Shown: positions 16,042-24,627, numbered from the stretch's first letter. The stretch: DNA of 30,838 nt from Oligoflexales bacterium (GCA_015232735.1 JADFZC010000003.1:1-30838), one strand, 5' to 3'. Notes: generated from the letters alone by a model not told the origin. Numbers and translations: made by a program.

Positions 16042-16992
16042 TTGAAGAACACAGTAAATTCTAATAGTAAAATTGGTTTGGATTATTTTTTGTATTCTTG
16101 TCTTGAATTTGAAAATACCAGCAAGGCAATCCCGCAAAAACAAGAATTTGAAAGGAGGTGGCCCGTTACATTCAATTTATCCGATGAAGCAAAAAGGAAC
16201 TTTATTCTTCAAAATGAATTCAGAACACTAGTTCAGCAAATGATCACCTGGTATAAGGAAAAGTTCCCAGAGCTCACCAGTCAAGCAGAACTGGATTATG
16301 AACTATTGCATAAAATTATTCCTCCAGCAATTATGATGGCAAGAGATCTCAATGCTGTTTCGGAATTGAAAAATGGATCGGAGTTTCCTGAATATTTTAT
16401 TGACCCTTGTAAGGAATCAGCTCCAGAATGGCAAATGATAAAGGAAGAGCTTTCGTCTCAGATCACAAACTACCACGAATACCTACTTAGATATTTGCAA
16501 TGGTCATTCGGAGCTGAAACACCCTTAGAGCTAGATGTTAAAATAGGATCCAGGCCGCCTGTGGGAAGATTTGCGCCAAGAAGTTTTTTTAACAGCCGAG
16601 GAAGTAGGGGAGGCATAGGGTTTAGTAGCGGGGATAGAAAGCAGGGATCGGCAAAATTTAATCATAATAGAGACAGAAATGAAAACAAATTCGAGGCAAA
16701 CAAATCTGGCAACAAGCACTCCCAGAAACAAAAATCAAAAGACATGCATAAAAAAATAGGTGATGACCCTGATCAACAGAAAAATCATAAAAAGGAACAA
16801 GAATCCCAGAGAGAGGTCATCGAAGCCATCAAAAAATTCAATTCTGATCCAAACTTAATGGAATACAAACTCCAACCGGCAAATAGCTATTACAGGCGGT
16901 TGCAGCATAAGCAAATAAAGCGAGAAGGATTGAATTCGGAATCTGTTGGTGAAGGTGCAGAAAGATCCGTCGTCATTTTAAGGAAAAAATGA
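16042..16992 (+). CDS. R3H-domain protein with disordered basic centre
   Basis: 316 residues in three parts. Residues 1-170 are folded and helical (WYKEKFPELTSQAELDYELL and following), of no family I recognise. Residues about 180-265 are low complexity, rich in Gly, Arg, Ser, Asn, Lys and Gln (NSRGSRGGIGFSSGDRKQG), and look disordered and RNA-binding in style. The C-terminus contains an R3H-like motif: YYRRLQHKQIKREGLNSESV, then GEGAERSVVI, with the Arg-x3-His spacing and the SxGEGxxR strand found in single-stranded nucleic-acid-binding R3H domains such as that of KhpB/Jag. The start is a TTG with AGGA 10 bases upstream; the next in-frame ATG would remove much of the N-terminus. A role in RNA binding is inference. 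Confidence 0.7.
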   Translation: MKNTVNSNSKIGLDYFLYSCLEFENTSKAIPQKQEFERRWPVTFNLSDEAKRNFILQNEFRTLVQQMITWYKEKFPELTSQAELDYELLHKIIPPAIMMARDLNAVSELKNGSEFPEYFIDPCKESAPEWQMIKEELSSQITNYHEYLLRYLQWSFGAETPLELDVKIGSRPPVGRFAPRSFFNSRGSRGGIGFSSGDRKQGSAKFNHNRDRNENKFEANKSGNKHSQKQKSKDMHKKIGDDPDQQKNHKKEQESQREVIEAIKKFNSDPNLMEYKLQPANSYYRRLQHKQIKREGLNSESVGEGAERSVVILRKK

Positions 16993-17020
16993 CATCTTTT
17001 TAAGTAAAAGTTAAAAAAAT

Positions 17021-17773
17021 TTAATGAAGTCCGACACTCTTCTTCAGACCATCTATTTCCTCACCTGTGAGCTGTCTGTAGTCACCAGCTAAAAGGTCTT
17101 CAGGGAGCTTAACACTTCCAAAGCCTGTGCGAACCAACCTAATTACTTTGTAATTGAAATGTTCAAATAACCTCCTGACCAAACGGTTTCTCCCTTCATG
17201 AACAGTTACATAATACAAAGCACCCTTTGATTTTCCAAGATCTTTACCTTGGAGAAATTGGATTTCTGTCTCCTTGGTAATACCATCTTCAAGTGCAATA
17301 CCGCACCTTATCTGCCGCAATTCATCAGGCCGCAGTTTACCATTAACAAGCACATGATAATGTCTTGGGACCTTGTACTTTGGATGAGTTAAACGATTTA
17401 CTATCTCCCCGTCATTTGAAAGTAAAAGCAGACCCTCAGTGAAAAAATCCAATCTACCGATCGAATAAACCAAAAAACTTAAATTCCGCAGTTTTGGTAA
17501 ATCAAATATTGTATCTTTTCCATTTATTCCTTTTCGACTTGTTAAATAACATGCCGGTTTGTTTAAAAGCCAATATATCTTTGGGGGGGCTTTACGTTCT
17601 AGCAATCTTCCATCTAACGAAATTCTGTTTGTCTCTGGATCAAACCTGGTTCCCAGCTCCTTAACAACTTTTCCATCAACAGAAATTCTTCCCGCCCTGA
17701 GCCAAGCTTCTGCTTCACGTCTTGAAGCAATGCCAATTTGCGAAAACCACTTATGAATACGAATTTCGTCCAT
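17021..17773 (-). CDS. rluB: RsuA/RluB-family 23S rRNA pseudouridine synthase
   Basis: 250 residues. An N-terminal S4 RNA-binding domain (IRIHKWFSQIGIASRREAEA, about 3-60) is followed by the synthase domain with the catalytic Asp D109 in GRLDFFTEGLLLLSNDGE. HEGRNRLVRRLFEH and VIRLVRTGFGSV complete the RsuA/RluB/E/F signature. RluB modifies U2605 of 23S rRNA (E. coli numbering). It sits 24 bases after scpB on the same strand, the usual scpA-scpB-rluB order. RluB rather than RsuA or RluE/F is inferred mainly from this context. Confidence 0.9.
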   Translation of the reverse strand: MDEIRIHKWFSQIGIASRREAEAWLRAGRISVDGKVVKELGTRFDPETNRISLDGRLLERKAPPKIYWLLNKPACYLTSRKGINGKDTIFDLPKLRNLSFLVYSIGRLDFFTEGLLLLSNDGEIVNRLTHPKYKVPRHYHVLVNGKLRPDELRQIRCGIALEDGITKETEIQFLQGKDLGKSKGALYYVTVHEGRNRLVRRLFEHFNYKVIRLVRTGFGSVKLPEDLLAGDYRQLTGEEIDGLKKSVGLH

Positions 17774-17797
17774 GGATTAAACCTATAATACCCATAT

Positions 17798-19120
17798 TTA
17801 CTTCTCAATATATTCCGTCGGTTCAATTTCCTTATTTGGCAATGTGGTATTTTCAAAGCTGCCTCTCTTCTTTGAAACCCTTTTCTCGAAAAGTTCCAGC
17901 TCCCAAAAAGGATCTTCCACCTCATCGGTGCCAACTTGTTCCCCAGAATCAATACAGGTAACAAGCTCACCTTTTTCTAAACTGCTCACCGCCCCTTCTA
18001 TTCTTTTTAATTTCTTTTGTCCATCGCTATTATTCTTCTTCTTTTCCTTAATATTATCAAACAATTCAGGCGACGCCTCACCACTACCTTCCCTTTCAAT
18101 GGTATCGGATTTCCGGCAATTATCTTCGTTATTTTCTAAAGAAATCGGTTCATTATTATTGATTAGATCGATAACGGAATGCGACTTAGATTCTTCCTCA
18201 ACAGCAATTATCCTTTCTCTTACCCCCTCTGAAATGAATTCATCAACATCCACCTCAAAATTATTTTCAATCATCATATTTGCTTTCAACATTACCTCTC
18301 TTGAGGCCTGAAATGATGACAATGGTGGCAATTCACTAATATTATTTAGTTTAAACACCCTTAAAAAATCATCCGTTGTACCAAAAAGCATCGGTCTTCC
18401 CGAATCTTCCTTTCTGCCAACACATGAAATCAAATTTCTATCCAATAAATTCTTTATAATACTGCCGGAATCCACTCCTCGAATATATTCTACATCTGCT
18501 CTTGTAGAGGGTTGTCTGTATGCAATAATCGCCAACGTTTCAAGAGCGGCTCTTGAAAGTGGCCTAGGGCGGGTGGAAAACATTTTTTCCATTAATTTTG
18601 AAACACTGCTTATGGTTTGAAATTGATAACCAGCCCCTTTTTCATTTGCCAGGATAAAACCTCCATTCCTTTGATTGAAAAAACGAGAGATCCGCTTCAA
18701 CGCCATTTCAATCTCCTTAATTGAATAGATTTGGTTTTCATCATTAAGTAATTCAAAGATTTCAGCCGCTTTGACAGGCTTTGGAGATGCAAAAATTATT
18801 GCCTCCACCTGAAGATCGAGATCCATCTCATAGCCAAAACTTAGCATCCTGCTTTGCCTTGGTTTCTCACTTGTATCTTCAATTTCACTTCTTACTTTGG
18901 CCCTGTCAATATGACTTATAAGAAACTTGTCATAAAAACTAAGGGAATCATCATCTTTATTATTTTCAACATCTCCATCGAGTACCTCTTCAGTTTCATC
19001 TTCGGATAGGCAAGGAAGAGATTTTTCCAATTCCAGGTCTGTAAAAGAGGGAACTTGATGGCTATCAGCTTTTTTATCCAAATCAGGAAAATGAACTTTT
19101 TCCAAATCAAACTCTTTCAT
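17798..19120 (-). CDS. scpB: Segregation and condensation protein ScpB, with long acidic extensions
   Basis: 440 residues, against roughly 200 for typical ScpB. The winged-helix core is at about 101-270: LDLQVEAIIFASPKPV, GGFILANEKGAGYQF, RPRPLSRAALETLAIIAYRQ, VDSGSIIKNLLDRNLI and GRPMLFGTTDDFLRVF. Before it are about 100 acidic residues (SEDETEEVLDGDVENNKDDD). After it are about 165 mixed-charge residues with no recognised domain. ScpB joins ScpA and SMC in condensin. A start at 19168 would overlap scpA, but a GGAG lies 10 bases before the ATG at 19120, which is preferred. The extensions are read without frameshift. Confidence 0.92.
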   Translation of the reverse strand: MKEFDLEKVHFPDLDKKADSHQVPSFTDLELEKSLPCLSEDETEEVLDGDVENNKDDDSLSFYDKFLISHIDRAKVRSEIEDTSEKPRQSRMLSFGYEMDLDLQVEAIIFASPKPVKAAEIFELLNDENQIYSIKEIEMALKRISRFFNQRNGGFILANEKGAGYQFQTISSVSKLMEKMFSTRPRPLSRAALETLAIIAYRQPSTRADVEYIRGVDSGSIIKNLLDRNLISCVGRKEDSGRPMLFGTTDDFLRVFKLNNISELPPLSSFQASREVMLKANMMIENNFEVDVDEFISEGVRERIIAVEEESKSHSVIDLINNNEPISLENNEDNCRKSDTIEREGSGEASPELFDNIKEKKKNNSDGQKKLKRIEGAVSSLEKGELVTCIDSGEQVGTDEVEDPFWELELFEKRVSKKRGSFENTTLPNKEIEPTEYIEK

Positions 19121-19139
19121 AGACAAAATACTCCGTTTT

Positions 19140-19907
19140 CTACTGAGAAATGGGAAGATAGCTTTCATTGAAATCGGGTGAACAAATCCAAATTGGTCCG
19201 TTAATTTCCTGTTGATAGATTTTCATTTTCCCCCACCTTGTCAATTCAAGCACAGCTAAAATATAAACAATAAGTTCGTATCTTGAATTGAATTGACTGT
19301 AATACCCCTGAAACAAGGCGAATCTGACAGTCTTCAACAACTTGCTGATTTCATCAATCTTTTGTTCCACTGTCACCTTATGCGTTGACGGAACAACTTT
19401 GGGACCTGATTTTCTTTCTGATAATTGTACCAGCATCTGTTCATACAAAATTAACATAGAAGCCGAATCACCAACCAGAGGCGCCTCAATATGCTCATAA
19501 AAAGGTTCAAGTCGTCTCCACTCATTATTAGTGAAATTGGCTATTCCATAATTCTCAGATAATGCGAGCGTTTCAGCCGCTTTTTGAAACTGTTCATGGA
19601 GTATCAGCCTCTCTTGCAGACTCCTTCTGGGATCGTCATCCTCCAGAACATCCTCTCCTTCAATCTTTTCTTCACGAGGAAGCAACATTCTTGACTTTAT
19701 TTCTAATAAAGTCGCAGCCATCTCCAAAAACTCGCTTGCATCCGACAAGTCATCAAACTTCAATAGCCTTAAATACTCAATATATTGATTTGACAGTAAA
19801 AATATATCAATGTTGAAAATATCAATCTCATTTACCCGAACAAGATGGAGGAGTAAATCCAAAGGACCTTCAAATTGGTCTAGTTTGAAAAAATATCCTG
19901 ACGCCAT
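19140..19907 (-). CDS. scpA: Segregation and condensation protein ScpA (kleisin)
   Basis: 255 residues. Bacterial kleisin that bridges the SMC dimer. The N-terminal signature is clear: FKLDQFEGPLDLLLHLVRVN, then EIDIFNIDIFLLSNQYIEYL, SDASEFLEMAATLLEIKSRM and LLPREE. The C-terminal winged helix is YELIVYILAVLELTRWGKMK. Normal length. It is first in the scpA-scpB-rluB operon, 19 bases ahead of scpB. The Shine-Dalgarno sequence is weak. It is divergent from the LuxE-LuxC fusion gene. Confidence 0.95.
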   Translation of the reverse strand: MASGYFFKLDQFEGPLDLLLHLVRVNEIDIFNIDIFLLSNQYIEYLRLLKFDDLSDASEFLEMAATLLEIKSRMLLPREEKIEGEDVLEDDDPRRSLQERLILHEQFQKAAETLALSENYGIANFTNNEWRRLEPFYEHIEAPLVGDSASMLILYEQMLVQLSERKSGPKVVPSTHKVTVEQKIDEISKLLKTVRFALFQGYYSQFNSRYELIVYILAVLELTRWGKMKIYQQEINGPIWICSPDFNESYLPISQ

Positions 19908-20098
19908 CTTGTCTGCTTTCCCGGATAAGGGGCTTTATTAAATAAAATTTAGCCTTTTCTAATATTAAATATTTGTATAAATGTGTTTTTTTAGTTTATG
20001 CGATACCTCATCAAGTGCAACAAAAAAATCTAACTGAACATGATGGTACATAATTATACTGCATAAAATCAAAACGTTATATACAAAGGTTGATTAGC

Positions 20099-22384
20099 AT
20101 GAAACAGATACCACTATTAAGCGTTTCGCCCTCCTTTCAAAACGAAAGAGCGCTAAATATGTGGGAAAAACTTCTTGTTAACAAGAATATTTTTTCACCC
20201 GGCAATAATGACAGACCTATTTTTAATCTCCATGATAACGATACTTACACCCCCTTTTTACCAAGAAAATTCCTATCCACCGAATCACTTTCGTCACTTG
20301 AAATTTCAAACCACGGCAAAAAACGACACCACTTGCTCCCAATTGAATTCTTCAAACTGTATCCTGATGAAATATTTTCAGGAGACAGCAGATACATTTG
20401 TTTCATATCAAGCGGAACTACCCAGAGGGATCGAGCCAGATCATACTTTTCAAAGGATGGAAGAGAAATATATAAAGCAATTTCAATTGCGACTTTTTAC
20501 GAAATTCTATCATATTTTTTTTCAACCCCTGCTGAAATTGTTGGAATCAGCTTAATTCCAAGCATAAAGGAATGGCCAAACTCAAGTCTTGCGCATATGT
20601 TGGACTGGTTTTCTGATGTGTGGACCATAAAATTTCTTAAAGAAGAAAATCTCTCTACCAATTTGAATAAATTAAACGATAGACCTTTGTGGATATTTGG
20701 CACTGCATTGCATTTTGTCAATTACATTGAAAAAGGGGGACGCCTACATCTCCATCCAGATAGTCTTATAGTCGAAACAGGCGGTACCAAAGGCATATCA
20801 AGTTCTTTTAAAAGAGATCGTTTTTATGAAAATCTCTCCTGTTTCTTCAATATTTCAAAGAACAGGATAATAAGCGAGTACAGCATGTGCGAATTAGCCT
20901 CTCAGGCATATGACTGGGTTGATCCATCAATAACCCATGAAGTTTCTTTGGAAAAACGATTTTTTAAATTTCCAAGCTGGGTGGTTCCAACAGTAAAAAC
21001 CGGGCCGAACAAAGTTGCGTCACAGGGAGAAGGATGTCTTGTGGTTGGTGATCCCTTAAGAATTGATTATTATTACCAAATTAGGACTCAAGACATTGTC
21101 CGTCTTGAAGCCGACGGTAGATTCAAACTGCTTGAACGAGTCCCATATTCGCCCTTAAGAGGATGTTCCTTAAACGTCCAGGATATGGCTAATTACGATC
21201 GAGTAAAACCGGCAAATGAGCTACAGATTGCAGCTGCTAATAATTGCAGGCCTTTTTCCCCGACAAGTGGACAGACCCTTAATAAAAGAGTGGTACACCT
21301 TGAGAATATGCTCTATGAAACCTTGGACAATACCCATTTTCTGCAAATGACAGCTAAACAACTCGTTTCCAAAAACATTGCCGTTTCAGCCTTCAACGAC
21401 ATTAGAGCCGGGATGCCAAAAAACCTATTGGAGTGGAAAGAAGCCTTAAATAATAGCATAAGCTCAAACACACCAGAAACTTGGCTAATAATATTGCCCG
21501 GTTCCCATATACAGGCAATCTTTCATCCCTTATCTTTAGGTTATCTCGCAGGCTTAAAACTTTATGTAAGAAAAACAACGGATTCCAACGATTGCGCCGA
21601 AGCATTCCTACTAGACAAATTTCAGTCTCTTGAGGATTCCAAAATAATATTGCTCCCAAAAAGCTTTCGAATCGGCAGTTCTCTTCTTCCGCATGACGTT
21701 CAAGCCCTTTCAATATTTGGAGACGATGATACCGTTAGAAGCATATCAAAAATATCTGGACTTCCAACTATTGGTTTTGGCAATTCTATTTGCTGCATTT
21801 TGGTAACAGTCGAGGAAGCACTTTCAAATCCAGCTAAATTGATAAAAGATTCATTTTCATTGGCTCAGTTAGGATGTTTCTCAAGCCGATTTATCCTAAT
21901 AACCGGCAATATCAAAAAGGATGACCCTAAAAATCTCCAAGAGATTCTAACAGGTAAATCGCGTGAATTTATTGGCGGCTGTTTCCCTACTTCAATACGT
22001 GCCGCACTCGATCATGAATATCTTCATCAGCAACTAAAAGGCGCTTATCTAATAAAAAGAAAAGACTTCGATCAACCAATTTTCCCCTCCTATTACTTTG
22101 CAAGCATTGATGATTTTGAAATCAATCTATGCCAACGACAATTCGTGGTCCCTCTCATTTTCATTCCAGAAGTACCATTCGACAAAATATTACATCACCT
22201 CAATAAAAAAATGCCTTCTCTAAAAAAAATTTCGATTTGCCCATCAAAATTTGAACTTCTGTCAAATGACTACAAATTATTGGCTGGAACTTCAAATAAA
22301 ATATCTTTTTGCCCCTTGGGTTTTGCGAATACGCCGAAGTGGGATGGCAAACATGAATCAATCCCGGTTTTTCGATTTACCTAG
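20099..22384 (+). CDS. LuxE-LuxC fusion: acyl-protein synthetase / acyl reductase
   Basis: 761 residues from the ATG at 20099, which has AAAGG nine bases upstream (a TTG three codons earlier is less likely). Residues about 55-365 resemble LuxE, an ANL-fold enzyme that adenylates a fatty acid and moves it to its own Cys: ISSGTT (SSGTT at 104-108), ETGGTKG, ISEYSMCELASQAYD, RTQDIVRL...GRFKLLERV and LRGCSL with C356, near the acyl-Cys position of LuxE. Residues about 400-761 resemble LuxC, the acyl reductase: ILPGSHIQAIFHPLSLGYLA, FGDDDTVRSIS and the Cys motif AQLGCFSSRFILI with C593. Together the halves would reduce a fatty acid to an aldehyde using ATP and NADPH. No luxA, luxB or luxD lies nearby. 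The substrate is unknown. The stop codon lies in repeat B2. Confidence 0.82.
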   Translation: MKQIPLLSVSPSFQNERALNMWEKLLVNKNIFSPGNNDRPIFNLHDNDTYTPFLPRKFLSTESLSSLEISNHGKKRHHLLPIEFFKLYPDEIFSGDSRYICFISSGTTQRDRARSYFSKDGREIYKAISIATFYEILSYFFSTPAEIVGISLIPSIKEWPNSSLAHMLDWFSDVWTIKFLKEENLSTNLNKLNDRPLWIFGTALHFVNYIEKGGRLHLHPDSLIVETGGTKGISSSFKRDRFYENLSCFFNISKNRIISEYSMCELASQAYDWVDPSITHEVSLEKRFFKFPSWVVPTVKTGPNKVASQGEGCLVVGDPLRIDYYYQIRTQDIVRLEADGRFKLLERVPYSPLRGCSLNVQDMANYDRVKPANELQIAAANNCRPFSPTSGQTLNKRVVHLENMLYETLDNTHFLQMTAKQLVSKNIAVSAFNDIRAGMPKNLLEWKEALNNSISSNTPETWLIILPGSHIQAIFHPLSLGYLAGLKLYVRKTTDSNDCAEAFLLDKFQSLEDSKIILLPKSFRIGSSLLPHDVQALSIFGDDDTVRSISKISGLPTIGFGNSICCILVTVEEALSNPAKLIKDSFSLAQLGCFSSRFILITGNIKKDDPKNLQEILTGKSREFIGGCFPTSIRAALDHEYLHQQLKGAYLIKRKDFDQPIFPSYYFASIDDFEINLCQRQFVVPLIFIPEVPFDKILHHLNKKMPSLKKISICPSKFELLSNDYKLLAGTSNKISFCPLGFANTPKWDGKHESIPVFRFT

Positions 22385-22516
22385 TCTGACCCTAGCCGAA
22401 AAGGTCTGAATCAAGGCGCGAGTAGGAGGGCGATCTACGTTTACATGCTGATAAATGAGGATCGTCCGACGACGATTAACGCTTAGGTCAGACCTTTTCA
22501 GCTAGGGCCAGTCTAG
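22381..22516. repeat. Repeat B2: 136-base element with 29-base inverted arms
   Basis: The left arm 22381-22409 and the right arm 22488-22516 are reverse complements with 3 mismatches in 29. Each arm begins CTAG at the outside and ends GAAAAGGTCTGA inside. The 78-base centre is visibly more GC-rich than the flanks and has no coding frame of note. The stop codon of the LuxE-LuxC gene (TAG, 22382-22384) is formed by the outer CTAG. A related solo arm (B1) lies at 12592-12620. The layout fits a miniature inverted-repeat element or a large RNA hairpin that protects or terminates the transcript. Confidence 0.7.
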
Positions 22517-22597
22517 CACTGTCAATAAACATGTCATTTACAAATATCCTTTTTTTTATGTAATAGAGCTGAAGATTTTTTAATTTGGAACCATTTT

Positions 22598-23719
22598 ATG
22601 TCAGATGAAGAAATATTAAGATTAAAGGATTTTTACTTTTCCCTGCCCAAAGAGCTTATTGCCCAATACCCCCTTGAGCGTAGAGACGAATCAAAATTGC
22701 TTGTAAGAGATTATTCAGGTGCAATTTCCAATAATTATACGAAAAATTTGGCAGATCTATTACCAGAAAATTCTCTTATAGTCGTTAATGACAGCAAGGT
22801 ATTTCCAAGCAGAATACTGGGAGAATTGAAATCCGGCGGCAAGGTGGAGATTTTCTTACTGGAACCAATGGAATCAATTAATGAATCGAATGTATGGAAA
22901 TCCATTGGAAAGCCATTTAAGAAATTGCGTCCTGGAACAATTATTGACCTCTACAATGGATGCGTGGCGAAGATTGAATCACATAATTCAGATAAATCCA
23001 CAGGCACACCAACTTTTAATGTAAAATTTAATCTCCTTGGCGAGGATTTTAATACGTGGCTTGAACATCATGGCTATATCCCACTCCCCCCCTACATAGA
23101 AAGAAAAAATCCAAAACCCGCTCTTCAATCAGATGACTCTGAAATCTACCAGACGATTTATGCAAAAAATCGGGGATCAGTCGCAGCACCGACAGCCGGA
23201 TTCCATTTTACAGGAGAACTTCTTAATAAACTCTCAAAAAAAAATATTTCAATTGTCCCAGTAACACTACATGTTGGTGCTGGAACTTTTCTTCCTGTAA
23301 AAACAGAAAACATATCCGACCATAAAATGCACGAAGAAAGATATTTTATACCGCAAAGCACCTATAGGAAATTATTGTACGCAAAACACAAGAGTAGAAT
23401 GATAATTGCCGTAGGAACGACGACTCTTAGATGCCTGGAATCATTTTTCTCATGCGAAGTTTCCTCGAAATACAAGCATAATACCAACTGTTGGAACAAA
23501 ACCGACATATTCATAAGACCAAATAAAAAAACCGATACTTACAAGCCCGCTTTCATTAACGCTTTAATGACAAACTTCCATCAACCAGAATCGACGCTGT
23601 TTATGCTTATTTCTGCCTTATTGGGTCTGGAAGAAGCAAGACGTGTGTACAATTATGCAATAATAAAGAAATATAGATTTTTCAGTTATGGGGACTCTTG
23701 TCTGTTTTGGTTGACTTAG
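22598..23719 (+). CDS. queA: tRNA preQ1(34) S-adenosylmethionine ribosyltransferase-isomerase QueA
   Basis: 373 residues. QueA transfers and isomerises the ribosyl group of S-adenosylmethionine onto preQ1 at tRNA position 34, making epoxyqueuosine. Motifs: LPKELIAQYPLERRDESKLL at 16-35, VNDSKVFPSRI at 63-73, HGYIPLPPYIER, SVAAPTAGFHFT at 194-205 (Phe where most have Leu), VTLHVGAGTFLPV and VGTTTLRCLES. The C-terminus is YGDSCLFW rather than the usual YGDAMLI. Slightly long for the family. GGAACC lies about 8 bases before the ATG. No preQ1 riboswitch was recognised upstream. It is convergent with the HTH gene, 18 bases apart. Confidence 0.95.
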   Translation: MSDEEILRLKDFYFSLPKELIAQYPLERRDESKLLVRDYSGAISNNYTKNLADLLPENSLIVVNDSKVFPSRILGELKSGGKVEIFLLEPMESINESNVWKSIGKPFKKLRPGTIIDLYNGCVAKIESHNSDKSTGTPTFNVKFNLLGEDFNTWLEHHGYIPLPPYIERKNPKPALQSDDSEIYQTIYAKNRGSVAAPTAGFHFTGELLNKLSKKNISIVPVTLHVGAGTFLPVKTENISDHKMHEERYFIPQSTYRKLLYAKHKSRMIIAVGTTTLRCLESFFSCEVSSKYKHNTNCWNKTDIFIRPNKKTDTYKPAFINALMTNFHQPESTLFMLISALLGLEEARRVYNYAIIKKYRFFSYGDSCLFWLT

Positions 23720-23737
23720 CGACTAATTTATTTAATA

Positions 23738-24406
23738 TCACTTTTTTTGAGTTGCATCTTTCTTCTCGAATATTTTTATGAGGACCTGCAGATCCTCTAT
23801 CTGCTGCTGGCAATTTTTTAATTCCAGATCTTTCTTTTTAATCTCATTCTCTAATGCAATTATTTTGCTTTCGTATTTTTCTTTCTGATTTCTATCGTTT
23901 ATTAAACATTGTTGAAGATATTTTTCACAAAAAGACAGAAGTGCCTTTGACTCGACAAGCAAGGTGGAATTTCTATTTACTCCATCAGATATTTCCTGAG
24001 GAATCGTCCCTATTGATGATGGTGACCAGTTTGAAGAGTGATGATCTTCTATTCTAGATAAATTCCTACCCGCATTTATTTTGCTCTCAGTCAGGTTACT
24101 ATTTGATAAATGCCTTTGATAGAAAGCTGGCGAAGAATTTGCTCCCTTTACTATTGTCATTTCATCATGATTAGACGGTTTTCCATGAAATTCCATGAAA
24201 GCTTTTACTGGACCTTGATTAACCGTATGTTGCGGTTTTTGCCGATCATCAATGTCCTTGAATTGGTTGCTATCAACTGGAATATAATATTTTCCATCAA
24301 TAAGATTTGCTTTTATCCGCCCATTTTTTATGCGTCTTCTTACAGTCATGTCAGAAATTGAAAATGTCCTCGAATATTCAATTATTGAAAGCCATTGTTC
24401 AGACAT
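23738..24406 (-). CDS. MerR/excisionase-type HTH protein with C-terminal coiled coil
   Basis: 222 residues. Residues 1-45 form a helix-turn-helix of the MerR/HTH_17 (excisionase-like) kind: WLSIIEYSRTFSISDMTVRR, RIKNGRIKA and a beta wing GKYYIPV. A polar linker of unclear structure follows (about 50-160). The C-terminus (about 165-222) is a charged coiled coil (YESKIIALENEIKKKDLELK, NCQQQIEDLQVLIKIFEKK). This suggests a DNA-binding protein that oligomerises. No recombinase or phage gene lies nearby, so a true excisionase is unlikely. GGGTAG precedes the ATG. Target and role are unknown. Confidence 0.75.
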   Translation of the reverse strand: MSEQWLSIIEYSRTFSISDMTVRRRIKNGRIKANLIDGKYYIPVDSNQFKDIDDRQKPQHTVNQGPVKAFMEFHGKPSNHDEMTIVKGANSSPAFYQRHLSNSNLTESKINAGRNLSRIEDHHSSNWSPSSIGTIPQEISDGVNRNSTLLVESKALLSFCEKYLQQCLINDRNQKEKYESKIIALENEIKKKDLELKNCQQQIEDLQVLIKIFEKKDATQKK

Positions 24407-24552
24407 AATCTACCCATAAATTAAACGTTGATTTACAACTCCATGAAAGAGGTCCTATTTTTTTCATTTCATTAAAAGACTAGACTCATCGAAATGGTCA
24501 CATGGGACACCATAATAATAATGTTAACATGGTAATATAAAAACTATAAAGG

Positions 24553-24570
24553 CTGTCAACGGATTGACAG
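24553..24570. other. Short perfect hairpin downstream of clpC
   Basis: CTGTCAA (24553-24559), loop CGGA and TTGACAG (24564-24570) form a perfect 7-bp stem. It has no T-run in either direction. It could be part of the HTH gene promoter region (it contains TTGACA), an operator, or a 3' stabilising hairpin of the clpC transcript. Confidence 0.3.
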
Positions 24571-24582
24571 GATAAAGATCCG

Positions 24583-24613
24583 ATTTTTTCAAAATTGTTA
24601 CTATTTTGAAAAA
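24583..24613 (-). terminator. AT-rich 12-bp inverted repeat after clpC (possible terminator)
   Basis: Twelve bases at 24583-24594 (T6CAAAAT) are perfectly complementary to 24602-24613 (ATTTTGA6), with a 7-base loop. It lies 14 bases beyond the clpC stop. The stem is nearly all A-T, and the T-run lies within the stem arm rather than after it, so termination strength is doubtful. Confidence 0.35.
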
Positions 24614-24627
24614 ATTTTGAGACTCTC

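Noticed and set aside
16155..16161. Strong AGGAGG inside the R3H gene
   Set aside because: No start codon with a sensible frame follows at the right distance; taken as coding sequence only.
22517..22597. preQ1 riboswitch for queA
   Set aside because: No compact pseudoknot-like sequence with the conserved C-rich loop and A-rich tail was seen.
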